Positions 23,913-36,303 of a DNA stretch of 64,000 nt are shown here, piece by piece (the stretch's first letter is position 1; each line of letters starts with the position of its first letter). The stretch comes from Anagrus nilaparvatae. Its lineage: Eukaryota > Arthropoda > Insecta > Hymenoptera > Mymaridae. Made by a program: the position numbers and the translations under genes. Below the pieces are notes generated by a model. The model had not been told where the DNA came from, ran no database searches, and worked only from the letters and a program-made list of their open reading frames with translations. Where the stretch lies: contig JAKSXM010000014.1 in assembly GCA_022575985.1 (NCBI GenBank), positions 25,172,001 to 25,236,000 on the forward strand. Reading direction: 5' to 3'.

Positions 23913-25649
23913 CTGTGTGACAATTTTTTCGCGCAACAACTTTTAAAATGGATTGCTCAGGCTGGAATTAATATTTTTAGGTGAAACTTGGTGGGAATAT
24001 GTAAAAATATGTAGAGAATACAATGCCGTAGTTGGTTTTGCATAAAATTAATCATAAAAAGAAATAAAAATTTTATTTTTGAGAAAAAAACGTTTTTTTT
24101 TCAATTTTTTTTAGAAAATGGTAATTAGGTTCAAAAAAATGCTAAAATATCAATCGGTACTTATTAATGTTGAAAACTTTTGGAAATATCGTGAAATAAA
24201 AGTTAAGAATTTTAAATTTTTATTCGTAAAATTAGTAAATAAAAATATATCGAATTCAACTTCAAGCCTAACCTGAATTTGATTAATTTAGGAACGCATG
24301 AATGTAATAACATGGCGGCCTTGTTTATATCCGGTAGGTATTTACTATAGAAAATTTAATCAGCTGATCGGTATTATTCTATTTACATGTCACTAGTGAA
24401 CTTAATTCTTAATTAAATTAAAGTAAAAAGTGCTAGTTGAAATAAATTATAAATAAAAATAAATTATAAAAAATAAATAAATGAATATAAAGTGATAGTA
24501 GTGAATAATAAAAAAATTGTGCATCATGAAATTGTGTTATGTATATTAGCACACATTGGTTTTTTTGTATCCGAGACGTTTTGACGTTTTATTGAATTAG
24601 ATGCGCAAGATAATTCTACATTTTTTTTAATAATTATTTTAGTGCACAAGTATCGATTAAAAAGAGGCTGCGTCTATTTACCCAGAAATTATGGATAAAT
24701 AACCTCAAAATTTCAGAAACTTTTTTTCATAGATTTCACTCATAATAATTAAAATTTTTAAAAAATTATATTTAAATCTTATAAAGTACTAAAAAAAATA
24801 GTTAATTTTTCATAACAAATTTTAATATTCAGTGCAGAGTGCAGAAAAGCAAGCAAAATAAACCTTAAGTTGAGGTTCAAAATATTTTTTTTTCGTAAAT
24901 GTGTGAGTGCATTTTACGTAAAAAATTACTGAGTAAATAGACTTTGCGTATGTATCTTTTTAACGTCAAATCCCTAAAATATTCATTTACTACAAAAGAG
25001 AAGTATACAACATTATGATTGCACTGAAAAATAAATTTTCTTATCAGCTCATCAATATAAGGAGTATCACTTTTTGTTAAAAAAATCATTTTTTTATTGC
25101 CTTTTAGGTCCAATGCTCTCCGCTCTCACTCGAATAAGCAAAGTATGCAAATACTGCATGGTTTATGACAACTTTATGAAATAGTCATTTAACTTGTAAA
25201 TATTCAAACAATTTTAAAACTAAAACTTTAACTAATTTGTAAATTTAAAATGTTATTGTTGTAAATGATAATTTTAAAATTTATTTTAAAAATGGTTTAA
25301 TAAAAAATTGTTGCTGAACAAAGTAAGCTATTTCTTTAAAATTTTGTGCACAAGTGTCGAGTCACATGATAAATATAGATTTTTTAAGTTTGAAGATGTT
25401 CAATGAAAGATAATTTGATTTCATCGTTATAAATTAATTAAAAGTATTTCTCATTCATTGTGATGATTACCTGATTATTTAATTGAGAAAATTTTGTGCA
25501 CAAGTATCGAGTCACAAGATACATATTTTTTAACTTTGAAGATGTGCAATACAAGATTATTTTACTTCATCGTTATAAATCAATAAAAGTTTTTTTTTTA
25601 TTCATTGTTATTATTACCTGATTAGTTTTTTTTTTAATCTAATACTTAC
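23913..25649 (+). repeat. Left outer arm of the composite element
   Basis: This matches 56393 back to about 54664 in inverted orientation with very few differences over ~1.7 kb. Both arms hold an open frame of up to 78 codons, 25113 to 24877 here. It opens with TTG rather than ATG and differs from its mirror copy by one residue, which simply reflects arm identity. Two tandem ~145-bp units with GTGCACAAGTxTCGAGTCAC lie at about 25348-25630. Near-identity of arms 30 kb apart implies recent origin or conversion. Confidence 0.9.
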
Positions 25650-27084
25650 TACAGGAAAGGAGGTAAAATCTGGAAGCAGTAATTAGAGGCAAGTAGCAGA
25701 TACTTGATGTAACTTTAATTTTTTTAAGAAAGGTGCCCAATACCAAAGTAAACAATTTCCGATAGTTGCAAAAAGGGCGGGAGGGGTGGCGGAGGAACTT
25801 AATGGGGGGGGGGAGTTGAAAACAAAATAACGTATCCAATCGATAAATTATCATTTTTTAAAATAAAAACATTGAAATTTTTCATAAAAATGAACCCCTT
25901 CCGAATTATAGCGCAATGAAAAGTGTGATTTTAGCCCAAAAAATTTTTATTTAAAAAAATTTTTTTTAATTTTACTTAAAATCTGGTAGTATTACAAAAA
26001 AATTTCTATATTATTAATATGAAGTATTTTCGTTGACAAATAAAGCGATTTTTTTTTATTTTTGTACGATAATATTAAAGGAGATATGAAATGGCAAAAA
26101 TGTTTGTTTAACGAAAAATTAAGAAATCGGATCGTTCTGGCGTAAATACCTGGAAAAATATTACTTTCCCAAAAAAAATTATTCCTATCATTTTGCAAGA
26201 TGATAAATTGGGAAATTTTGAGACCACCTAGAACCTTTTAAAATAAGCATAAAAAAAGTCATGGGCAAAATAATTTTTTTTCCAAAATTTTTCTTGCCAA
26301 TTTTTTAGCGCCATCTGGGCTAAGGTGCTTGGAAAAAAAATCCTTTGGTGAAAAGTCAGAACACTTGTTCCTAAATATGTCCAGCCATTTTTGGCCCTAT
26401 CGGGTATTTATTGTTTATGTTTTGGCCTTTTGGGTAAAGCCGTGTATTTTTTAAAACATTTTCAGTTTTTGGCCAGCAGCTTGAACATTATTTATTTTAA
26501 ACAGCCAAATTTTTTAGCATTTATTTCAAGTTGTTTGTGATTCAAGTTTTTGTTATAATTTTTCATCTGCATGTAGATTTGGCCGTTTAAAATTGCCTAT
26601 TTTATGTTTATAACGGTAAATTCTCTTTTTTGTCGGGCGAAATTAAAGAAAAATAGCCAATCCAATTAAAATGTTGCATATAACATGAAATTTTGGCGTT
26701 AACCTTAGCTTTTTAACGGTTCATTGTACATCTCGTTATCATTAGCCAAAAAAAAGTTATGGCCAAAATTCTAAATTTTTTTCATTAATTAAAAAAAATT
26801 TTTATAGTTAATCCATTAGGTCCCTCTATTTCTAAGTGTTATGAACAATTATCGTACAGTACCGTATGTTTAGATGATAACTCAAAAAAATGCTGCTGTA
26901 AAATTTCAAATTCCGACTTTTTTGCTGTAAATTAGCCATACAACCTAAAGTAAGTAAAAAAAGGCACAAAAATCAAAGATTTGTGTTTTCTTCGTTTAAA
27001 TATTTCATTTCATGAAAAATGTTTACACGACAAATGTTTATAGGCAGGGGGTTTTTCAAGCACGTTATTGGGGGGGGGGGGGGC

Positions 27085-27570
27085 AAACGAACTTAGAATT
27101 ATTTCAATTTAGAGACTCAGAATGATTTGAGTTTAGATTTAGAATTGAAAATTATTTTCATTTAGGGACTTTGAATAATTTTGATTTAGGGACTTGAAAT
27201 AACTTTTATTTCCAAACTTCGAATAATTTCGATAAAGGGGTAAAGAATAATAATGATTTTAAGAGCTAAAAACTATTTTTTTTTTGGATTAAGGCAAGTT
27301 TCTTTGCTATGAGCGCTATTTTAAAGGATATTTTTAATTGGGCTTTAAAAAAAATCATTGTGCTTTCAGTGGCGGATTTAGAAAATTTTTTGGGGGGGTA
27401 ATTTAAATCAAATTACAAAAAAGTTACTAAAAAAGGTCCTTAAAATGTTAACATGGAGCATGTTTATATGGAGGGGGTACTTCAGAACTTAAAATGAAGG
27501 GGGGGGGGTCAAATGAGACTTAGAATAATTAGGAGACTTCGAAAAATTTAGGCTTAAGGACTTAGGATTA
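27085..27570 (+). repeat. Short tandem motif TTTAGGGACTTxGAATAAT
   Basis: A ~25-30-bp motif with core TTTAGGGACTT-GAATAATTT recurs several times in 27085-27270 and again around 27520-27570. A block containing GGAGCATGTTTATATGGAGG lies between them. The same combination occurs inverted at 52985-53250 and in weaker form near 57250, 58400 and 61935. It belongs to a dispersed repeat family with an internal minisatellite. Confidence 0.65.
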
Positions 27571-27586
27571 TAATAGAACCATGTAA

Positions 27587-27590
<4 letters not shown>

Positions 27591-27627
<37 letters not shown>
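27591..27627 (+). repeat. (CT)n microsatellite
   Basis: A pure CT dinucleotide run of about 18 units lies inside the 2.8-kb insertion. Confidence 0.95.
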
Positions 27628-27631
<4 letters not shown>

Positions 27632-28463
27632 ATCTCTTTACAATCATTACAATACCCCCTGTTTATCGCTATTTTTTATGCTTACATTGAAAGGTTTTAG
27701 AAAAAAATTTAATTACGACTTTATTCAATTTTTTTTACATTTTGGGGTACTTTTCACCCCCAGGGTTGCAAATATTGTTACTTTTTTTGTTGCAAAACGA
27801 AAAGGGGCAACAAAAAAACTTAATAACGTTTATTTCATTTTATAAAATTTTGGGTAGTTTTCACCCCCCCCCCCCCACTGGCAATTAATTAAATGATAGT
27901 AAATATACGATAAAATGTTTTCAAAAAATTGATCCAAATACAAAAAAAATAATGAAGTCATGTTTTTTATATTTTTTCTTATTCTGGGGGTAGTTTTAAC
28001 CACCCTATTATTAAACCTTATATCTCAATTTCAGGCCATAATAAAAAAAAAAAAAAAAAAAAATTCTTCATTAATTTTTCTAAAAAAATGGCATGCATTT
28101 GATAATTTTAGCAAAAATTCCAAAATATTTAAAAATAACCCTTAAAAAAGGGTAGTTTTTACTGTTTACAGGGATTTGAGAAATTTCTTACATTAAAATC
28201 GTAATCAGTGACCTAAAAAACGCCCTGGTACCTATTTTCACTAAAATTCATTTAATATTGCCCGAGGTATTAAATATTTATTTATTTTTGGCCAAAAAAA
28301 CAGTGGCCAATTTTTACAACTTTTTGGACCAACTCCAACCAATCAAACTTGTTTACTTCTGAACTTGACACCTTTTTTGACAAACTGCAATAAATTTCAA
28401 GTTGATCTGAATTGCCTCTAATTACTGCTTCACTTAAAAAAAAAATTTACCTCCTCTCCTGTA

Positions 28464-29360
28464 TTATGTTTACTTATATGAGAAATTCCACCAAAAAATT
28501 GCGCTTACATGTTCAAACTTTTGAAAAAAAAAAAATTTGAAGGCACAACTTGCTAATACGTTTTTTTATGTTCCTTAGATCATATATAGTCATGAAAAAG
28601 CGATGAACAGAAAAAATGTTGCGTGTACAATAGTTTTTTTTGAGTTTGAAAAAGCTCAAAATCACGTTTTTTCTATATTAAAAGAAAACAATTTAGAAAG
28701 TTTTTTTTTATCCATTACAATCATTATAAACGATATACTTATGTTTTTTCACTTGTATTGTACTAAAAATTAATTTTATAAAAAAATAACACAAATTTTT
28801 AATTAATAGCATCTTAAAGCAGCTCAAAAGTTTAAAAAACCTTTTTAAATAAAGATTGCTTCTTTAGCTTTTAAAATTTCTTTTAGTGGAATTATTATTA
28901 AAAGATAATGATAAAAAGTTAAATTAAATTAAATTATCTAAAACAGCTGAAAACAACTCCAAAGCTAAATTTACCAATTTGGGATCATTTTTAAAATAAC
29001 AAAATCAGTCTCGTTTTTAATGATTTTGTTTATTACTCATTTCTTTTCAGATTTTTTTATTATTTACTTTAATTTTACATATTATTCAGTATTATCTTTC
29101 TGTTGAAAATAATTTTTATTTTAATTTTCAACGTCTTAGAGCAGTTCAAATGTTAAATTTTAGATTTTTTAAAAATTCATAGACTTGGGATTTTTATAGC
29201 AGATTCAAATGGACTAAAAGATGGAGTATGAATTGGACTAAAAGACGTATTCGTAATGAATTTTCCCGTACAATTCGAACTCATTATTTATTTTAAAATT
29301 TTACTACGCCTTACACGAGAAAAATAAATGTTTAGTTTTTTAGGGTACCAATTATGAGGG
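28464..29360 (+). repeat. Inner left arm of the composite element
   Basis: This continues the outer arm after the 2.8-kb insertion and mirrors 53270-54663. Landmarks include AGCGATGAACAGAAA, CAAAATCAGTCTCGTTTTTA, TTTCTGTTGAAAATAATTTT and GGTACCAATTATGAGGG. Divergence from the mirror copy is clearly greater than in the outer arm. The right edge (29100-29360) also matches 52060-52270 directly and 32220-32460 inverted, so this sequence exists four times in the composite. Confidence 0.8.
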
Positions 29361-31639
29361 AACCAATTTATTTATATATTTTTTACTCAGCAATTCGATT
29401 AAATCACTTAGTTCAAGAAATAATTTCCAAAAATCCTTTAAACCCCCAATTAATTCTAAGTATAGAATATGGTTGGGAAAAATTTTTCGTATTGATGTGT
29501 AAAATAAGAGTAACAAGTTTTGTCAACTCTCAGGATATCGCTAGTTGCGAAAACACCCTTAAATTTGCCAAAAGTACCCCTAAAAAGGTTTTTTTCTATG
29601 TTTTCGAATTTCGAGCGGTCAGATTTTGTCCATATGGGTTTTTTGGGTCGCTGATCAAGAATTTCAGGGGGTTTTTTATGAAAAGTTAATATTTCACCCC
29701 TAAATTAGCAAAAATTACCCCTAAAAAGGGGTGTTTTTGCTATTTTCGCACCTTCAGTATTCAGATTTGGTTAATATAGGTTTTTTGGGTCGCTGAACAA
29801 GAATTTCGGGAAATTTGTTATTAAAAATTAATTTTTCACCCTTTATTTAGCAAAAACTACCCTAATGCGCGCAATCAAGGAATATAACTTTTTTTTAAAT
29901 ATTTCCAAATTGTTAGAATTGACAGAAAAAGTTTAATTTATGAAAATTCAGACTTTAAATATTTATTACCTTAAAAATTTAATATTTTTGTGATCTTTAA
30001 CTAATTATCAATAAAAATAATAATTATTTATTAACAGCAAAAGTTAATATTTGTTGAAAAATAAATTTTTTTCAAAACTTTGACCAAGTTTAAATTAAAC
30101 TATCCTTTAAAAATTTATGTTAAAATTTGTTGACAATATTACATTTTCTAAATTAATAAATAGTTTTATTTCTCAGCAAACTAACTTTTCCTGTTAATAA
30201 ATAATTATTTTTATTAATAATCAATTAAAGATGACTAAAATATTAAACTTCCAAAGGTTTTTTGTTACTTCACTAACCTAAAATAATACTTATTTTTGAG
30301 TTATTTGCAATTATCTGCCAAAAAACTGCGAAAAAAATAGATGGTACTTGAAGATTATTATATTCTTTACTTAAATTATAATACATTTATTCAATTTCAG
30401 CAAAAAATTTTTTTTAAATCAATAATTAATAAGCGATCTCCATAAGAACTTATGTTAAAAACGTCCATTGTTTTCTACCCGAATCCACGTTGTGTTAGTA
30501 AATAGCTGATGGTTAAATACTCTATTATATACTAACTCCGATGCGACGCACGCGCATAGCCACGGAGTAAAAAATCAAGTAATTCATACCAACAGGTTTT
30601 TAAACGTGTTACATTTAATCGATTTCGCCATGGGCGATGGCACCCTACTGAGTTTCCATTTACATGATCAGATAAATAAACTATTCAAAAATAAATTCCA
30701 AAAAAAATAAAATCGATATACATTTTCAGTTTTAAACGGCATTATAAACTTCTTTAAGAAACAAGGAATTTTTTTTGCTCGGCACTTATCGCAATTTTAA
30801 TGTATATATCAAAATTTGCAACCGAAAAATAAAAAATAAACATACCATCCAAAGCTGCAGAATATTCCAATTAAAATAAGACCTATTTTACTGTTCTAAG
30901 ACTTTTCTTTAAATCAGTATTCTCAAAAGAAATTCAAAGTCAAAAAAAAAAAATTTTTTTTCCGATTGGCCAAATATTTAAGTTTCAATATTTTTGGGCG
31001 TATCAGACATATTTAGATTACGCAAACTGAAATCTTTTCCCAATGATATAAAAAATAACAATCAAAAAAAAATTTTTTTTAATTTTTATTCTAACCCCCC
31101 CAAAATTTTGCATTAAATTAAAGAAAATTCGTTCCAACTAAAATTTGTCCATGTGGACAAAATTTAAGAGACAATTTTATCAAAATATTTTTTTTTTATT
31201 TAAAAAGGTTTTAGCAACTTAGTGTACATTTTTTTTTATACAAAAAATTGCACGTTTTTAAAATTCATTTTTTTTGGACCGAAGGCGGTACATTTTTAAC
31301 AAATATGCATACCAATGGCGCGCGCAGAAGTAAATTTAAGGTACAATTTAATTTTCAATTTTCTCGGGATGGGTAGATTGTACAGAAAGCTATAGGGACT
31401 CTTTGGATAGGGGATTGGATAAGCTTTATTTTGCATTAAAAAATTTTTTTTTATCTTGAATAGTTTGCCCGTAATTTAAAAAAAACTGAAAACGCAAAAC
31501 TAAAAATTGATTTGCCAAAATTCGCGATACTCGGCGAGTTGACAAAACTTGTTCCCCTTATTGTACACATCAATACGCACAACTTTTATCCCAACCATTT
31601 TCTATACATAGAATTAATTGGGGGTCAAAAACTATTATT
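29361..31639. other. Spacer between inner arms, with an FB fragment
   Basis: An FB-family fragment occupies 29530-29870 (separate entry). The rest is AT-rich without a gene. Around 30533-30573 an imperfect hairpin pairs ACTCCG with CGGAGT and ATGCG with CGCAT in otherwise structureless DNA. CGCCATGGGCGATGG near 30630 is a second small GC-rich self-complementary patch. The 111- and 88-codon frames in this stretch overlap repeat fragments and are not genes. Confidence 0.5.
29530..29870. mobile_element. Foldback element FB, truncated fragment
   Basis: Two subrepeats of the FB family lie in the same orientation, with the signature TTTTTTGGGTCGCTGATCAAG at 29640 and a variant at 29781, 141 bp apart. 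Each is accompanied by ACCCCTAAAAAGGGGT-type palindromes. There is no mirror-image arm and no CTCCAGT end, so this is a relic of one arm. Confidence 0.8.
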
Positions 31640-32700
31640 TCTTGAACTAACTAGTTCTTTTGCCATAAAATCTTATGTTTTTATTTTGAATGGTTTTGTA
31701 CAATCTTATATATTTTGCATTAGTAGCCCATTTGAGTATACAGGGTTGGAAATATTTAAAATTATCTTTAATAAATAAATAATCAGAAAAAAACTACTCG
31801 ATAAAATTCTAAAACTTTTTGTTTTTTAATAAACGAGTTTATTAATAATTTAAGATTTTGCAATAATTCTCCTATAATCTTAATTGCATGTTACTTGATG
31901 TCCAATAACTTAAAAATTTGATAAGTAAGTGAATTTTCATCATAAGGCTAAACGATTTCGTATTTTCTTTAGCAGTTTTTTCCTGTCCATTTTTTTATTA
32001 AAGATATTTTTAAATATTTCCAACTCGGTAGGCTCAAATGGGCTGCTAATGCAAAATATATAAGATTGGACAAAACCAGTAAAAATAGAAACATAAGATT
32101 TTATGATTAAGGAAATCCCCAGATAAAAAAAAATAGCGATTCATCGAATTCCTGAGAAAAAATATATAAGTAACTCCAGCAAATATTATTCAGAAAATTT
32201 TTCCTTCAAGACTGCGAAACTTTAAAAAATTGGTCCCCTCATAATTGGTACCCAAAAAACTAAAAAAATTAATATTTCTCCTGTAAAGCGTAGTAAAATG
32301 TTAAAATAAATAGTGAGTTCGTATTGTACGAGAAACTTTAGTAGGGAATACGTATTTTAATCTAGTATATAAAATCATTTGAATCTGCTAGAAAAATCCC
32401 AAGTCTCTTAATTTTAAAAAAACCCAATATTTAACATTTGAACTGCTCTAAGACGTTGAAAATGTAAAGAAAAATTATTTTCAACAGAAACATAATACTT
32501 CAAATATGTACAATTAAAGTAAATAATAAAAAAATATTAAAAGAAATTTTTAGTAAAGAAACTCATTAAAAACGAGACTGATTTTGTTATTTTAAAAATG
32601 ATCCAAAATTGGTTAATTTAGCTTTGGAGTTATTTTCAGCTGTTTTAGGTGATTTCGAAAGCTCGTAACTAATGAATTATAAATCAAGCTTTTAAGCAGA
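31640..32700 (-). repeat. Inner arm next to the satellite (left copy)
   Basis: This is the inverted match to 52045-52860 on the other side of the satellite. It contains its own hairpin: CCAATCTTATATATTTTGCA to AAATATTT at about 31690-31765 against about 31990-32080 inverted. The segment 32220-32690 is also inverted relative to 28890-29360. The satellite starts directly beyond it. No coding is supported. Confidence 0.78.
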
Positions 32701-34110
32701 ATTTAAGGAATGGGCTAAAATCAAAAGTACTGCCAGTATTTGCTTGATATTTATTTTATTTTTTAAATTAAATGTTAATCTGAGTCATTTACATTTTCTC
32801 TTATGAATCTAATTTACTCTTTATTAAAAGACTTTCTTAATCGCTTAAATTATATTCAATGTTTTGACTGGTGTGATCTTCAGTATCTGAAGCTCAAGTA
32901 TAAAATGTTATATTATAATTCTCTTATCAGAATAAAATACATTTTTTTAAAAGATGATTCAAATTCTTAAAGAATAATTAAATTAAATTACGGAACTTAT
33001 CAGTATTGCTGGAGTTTGCTTGAAAATTTTCGAAAATCTGTATATTCCAACTGATGCAGTGTAATTTATCATATGTTTCCTTTAAAAAAATTTATTTACT
33101 TTTTATTCTTAGCAGAATAAAATCAATTTAATTTATTATTCAATTTTTTCTAGCTTTGTGTACAATTTCTAGAGCTCTATTTAAAGTTACGCCTTTATAA
33201 TTCTCACATAAAAATAAATACAATTGTTTAATTATTTCTCACGTTTTTCAAGAAAATTCTATTTAAAGTGATACAGTTTCTTTACATTTTTTCTATATGA
33301 AATCAATTAACTCTTTTTTTGTAGCAAACTCAAATCAATTTAATTTAAGTTTTTATTTTTACCTGCTTAGTCTACAAATTCTAAAGCTCAATTTGAAGTC
33401 ACCAATTTGTCATTCGCACACCAGAATAAAAAATATTTTTTAATTATTACTCAAGTTTTTCAAACATAATCAAAGGAAAAGGCAACACTCGAAAGTACTG
33501 TTGGTGTTTAATTGAAATTCATTGTAAATCTATATTCAGTGACTTTAAATTTTTTTCTTATGAAATTAATAGAGAATCTATTTCTAGAAATTAAAATTAA
33601 TCAATTTCGATTCAAAATTTGGACTTGCTTGGTCTACAACTTTTAAATTAAAATTTGAATTAATTAATTTTTCATTTCTTTGTCAAAAGTATAAAAATTT
33701 GTAAATTATAATATAATTTTTTTAAAATATAATTACATTTATGCACGAGACTCAAAAGTACTGCTTGTGCTCGCTCAAAATTCATTAATAATCTTTATAA
33801 TAAAAGTAATGCAGTAACATTTTGTTTTTTCATTATGAAATTAACTGATTCTAAGTTAGCAGAAATTGAAAATCAATCTAATTCAATTGAAAATGATGAC
33901 TTGTTTGATATAAAATTTCTAAAGATCTATTTAAAGGTAATAATTTTTCGTTCCCGTATCAAAATTAAAACATACTTTAAATTTAAATCCAAGCTTTTTA
34001 AGCGGAATATAAGGAATGGGCTAAACTCAAAAGTACTGTTGGTGTTTGCTTCAAATTCATTAAAAATTGATGCGCGTGCACTAAAATAGTAAGAAGTCAA
34101 TTTTGTTATC
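32700..34110 (+). repeat. Degenerate ~267-bp satellite, left flank
   Basis: The motif AAAAGTACTGxxxGTGTTTG followed by AAATTCATT recurs at about 32725, 33005, 33495, 33763 and 34030. The intervals are 280, 490 (two units), 268 and 267 bp. Units are strongly diverged. The unit size and the AAAGTACTG core link them to the half-units of the homogeneous array that begins at 34.84 kb, so this looks like an older, decayed edge of the same satellite. Confidence 0.7.
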
Positions 34111-34834
34111 GTTCTTTACTTTTGAAGTTTATACAATGTAAATTCAAAAATTTTGTATTTCTCGTGTCATTATTAAGTACAGAAATAAACTGTGAATAAA
34201 GTGACATAATAAGTCTTTTATAATTAAATAGTATGCACATATCAAATTATGTGTCAATAAACTCATAAAAATATAACCTTACTTTTTTCGACGTTAATTT
34301 TGGCGCAATTACTAGTTACACTGTGGAATTATTGTGTACTTCAATTCCATAGTTAAAATATATTCAGATACTGTCGTATATATAAGGAGTCTAAGTGAAA
34401 AGTAGAAATTTTTAATATCAAAAGCAAACAATTTTAGAATAATTTATTATTGCTAAATTTTGTGAAAAATTAAACACCTTTTCTATTATCATGTAAAACT
34501 CCAAGAAATTTCTACATTATCAGCATGGGTTTCTATAGATTTCACTCAAAACAAACCTTATTTATATACGAAAATCAATTCTTTTTACACGCATAATTTC
34601 ATATCAAGTCTGACGGAGAAGATAAAATAGTAAACAAAGCAAGGTGTTTATATACTTCTAATTACTTTATAGGTGTAAATGTTCTCATCACAACGACAGA
34701 CCAAGAAATGAACAAGATTCATAAAATTTCATGATAATTTAAATATTTTCTTTATCTTTTTATATTTCAGTATATCTATGTAAACTATTTATTCGTAGAA
34801 AAATGCGTCAACAAATATGTTATATCTGTAGCAA
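34111..34834. other. Unique AT-rich spacer between satellite blocks
   Basis: No unit of either satellite block could be recognised here, and there is no gene. It separates the degenerate block from the homogeneous array. Confidence 0.55.
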
Positions 34835-35469
34835 ATTATTAATTTTAATAAGGTTATCAAGAATCTAAATAAATTTAAAGTACTGACATGTTTGAATATA
34901 TTTTCTGGCAAGATAGTTTATTCTGGAACTTCTAAATTTACAAAATAGCTTTTAAATTGTTTTATAAATCTGGAAAGAAAAAAAGATTAAGTATTTTACA
35001 ATACAGTTGGCTGTTTAAATTTAAAGACTGCTTTGTTTCTAAGCATAATATCTTATATTATCTTGCTGGTAAAAAACAGAATAAAATTCAGGCTTGAGAA
35101 ATTCATCCAAAATTTTTATAATATTATCAAGAGACTAAATCAGTTGAAAGTACTGATATGTTTTTTACTATAATTTGTTTTAGGAAAATTCATAGCAGTA
35201 CTTTGAAAACTCACGTGAGATCCTTTAAAATTATTGAAGGAATATTAACAGAAATTTATTTTTTAATTTTACGTCTCGTATGAAAAATTACGATTATTAA
35301 ATAATACGACCTTTCCAGACAATGATAAAATTCTTAAATACTCGTGCAGACATGTGGTGTAATATTTACACTCTAAATATATCAGACAGTGTAGTATTAT
35401 TATGTTAAGAACAATCAATAAGATGTTTAAAAATTTTTTATGTTGGGAAATTCCGAAAAATTTTTCGGA

Positions 35470-35560
35470 AAATCTCAAGGTCATTTCGCCTATTGGCTAA
35501 ACAGTGTGAGGCTTCATCAGTATGATCACTGTTTAGCCTTAATCATAGATACCAAGATTT
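35470..35560 (-). ncRNA. Hammerhead ribozyme, slightly decayed
   Basis: Read on the minus strand, the site TATC is followed by stem I TATGATTA/TGATCATA (one G-T pair), then core CTGATGA, stem II GCCT/AGGC, GAAA, and an imperfect stem III whose outer part pairs AAATCT with AGATTT. Loop I contains GGCTAAACAG and loop II CTGTTTAGCC, a 10-nt perfect complement, as in the ribozyme at 3527-3605. The base that should pair with A10.1 is missing, leaving a bulge, so activity is doubtful. Core, order and loop pairing make the identity secure. Confidence 0.75.
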
Positions 35561-36210
35561 TAATAAAAAATCAATTTTTTATTTTTTAAAAATTAAAAAA
35601 ACAAAAAATTTCTTTCAAATTATTAATTTGGGATTTTCCGTAATATATTTCGGAATTTCCCAACATAAAAAATTTTTAAACATCTTATTGATTGTTCTTA
35701 ACATAATACTACGCTGTCTGATATATTTAGAGTGTAAATACTACACCACATATCAGCACGAGTATTTAAGAATTTTATCATTGTCTGGAAAGGTCGTATT
35801 ATTTAATAATCGTAATTTTTCATACCAGACGTAAAATTAAAAAATTTTTAAATTGAAGCATTGACGGCGCTTTAAATAATTTAACAGCTTGTTTAATATC
35901 ATCAAAATTTCCCTCAATAAGCAATTAAAAATTTTATTTTTTTTTTTAAATAATTTTAATTTAAAAAATTTTTTTAAAATCTTTTTTCAAAAATTTATTT
36001 TCAAGTAGTTTGTTTTTTGTACTACGTGCATTCCTTATAACACTGTTGGACCAGATGGCCTTTGTGAGGGATGATGGGAGTAAAAATCTCTTTCTCTCCC
36101 CATCATTTCACAGTTCATCTTCGCCGAGTCAGTACTTTTTTGAATTAATAACTCGAAAGAAATTTTTTGTTTTCTTAATTTTTAAAAAATAAAAAATTGA
36201 TTTTTTATTT

Positions 36211-36303
36211 AAATCTTGGACATCTATGATTAAGGCTAAACCGTGATCATACTGATGAAGCCTCACAATGTTTCGACAAGAGGTGAAATGACCTTGGGAT
36301 TTT
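36211..36303 (+). ncRNA. Hammerhead ribozyme, decayed copy
   Basis: This is a plus-strand relative of the copy at 35470-35560. The cleavage site would be CATC (after 36224), stem I is TATGATTA with TGATCATA, the core CTGATGA is 36252-36258, stem II is GCCTC/GAGGT (one G-T pair, A10.1 bulged) and GAAA is 36285-36288. Stem III keeps its outer AAATC/GATTT part. The loop I-loop II complement is largely lost through substitutions in loop II, so this copy is probably inactive. Confidence 0.65.

Larger units (their letters stand above)
25650..28463. mobile_element. 2.8-kb element inserted in the left arm
   Basis: The left end TACAGGAAAGGAGGTAAA and the right end TTTACCTCCTCTCCTGTA are inverted matches. 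Further pairing follows (GAAGCAGTAATTAGAGGCAA facing TTGCCTCTAATTACTGCTTC). The mirror arm near 54645-54665 lacks it and continues AATACTTGTTTACTT, so that arm is an empty site. The flanks TTAC and TTAT allow only an imperfect 4-bp duplication. Inside are long G or C runs (25804-25813, 27070-27083, near 27503 and 27868), copies of a ~25-bp GATTTAGGGACTT motif (27085-27570), a (CT)n run (27591-27627) and a decayed FB-like subrepeat (28140-28240). No coding region is supported, so the family is unknown. Confidence 0.75.

Noticed and set aside
35269..35834. Twin 71- and 68-codon frames with similar proteins on opposite strands
   Set aside because: The DNA is an inverted duplication, and the third copy at 36313-36476 breaks the frame. 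There is no sign of selection on the protein.
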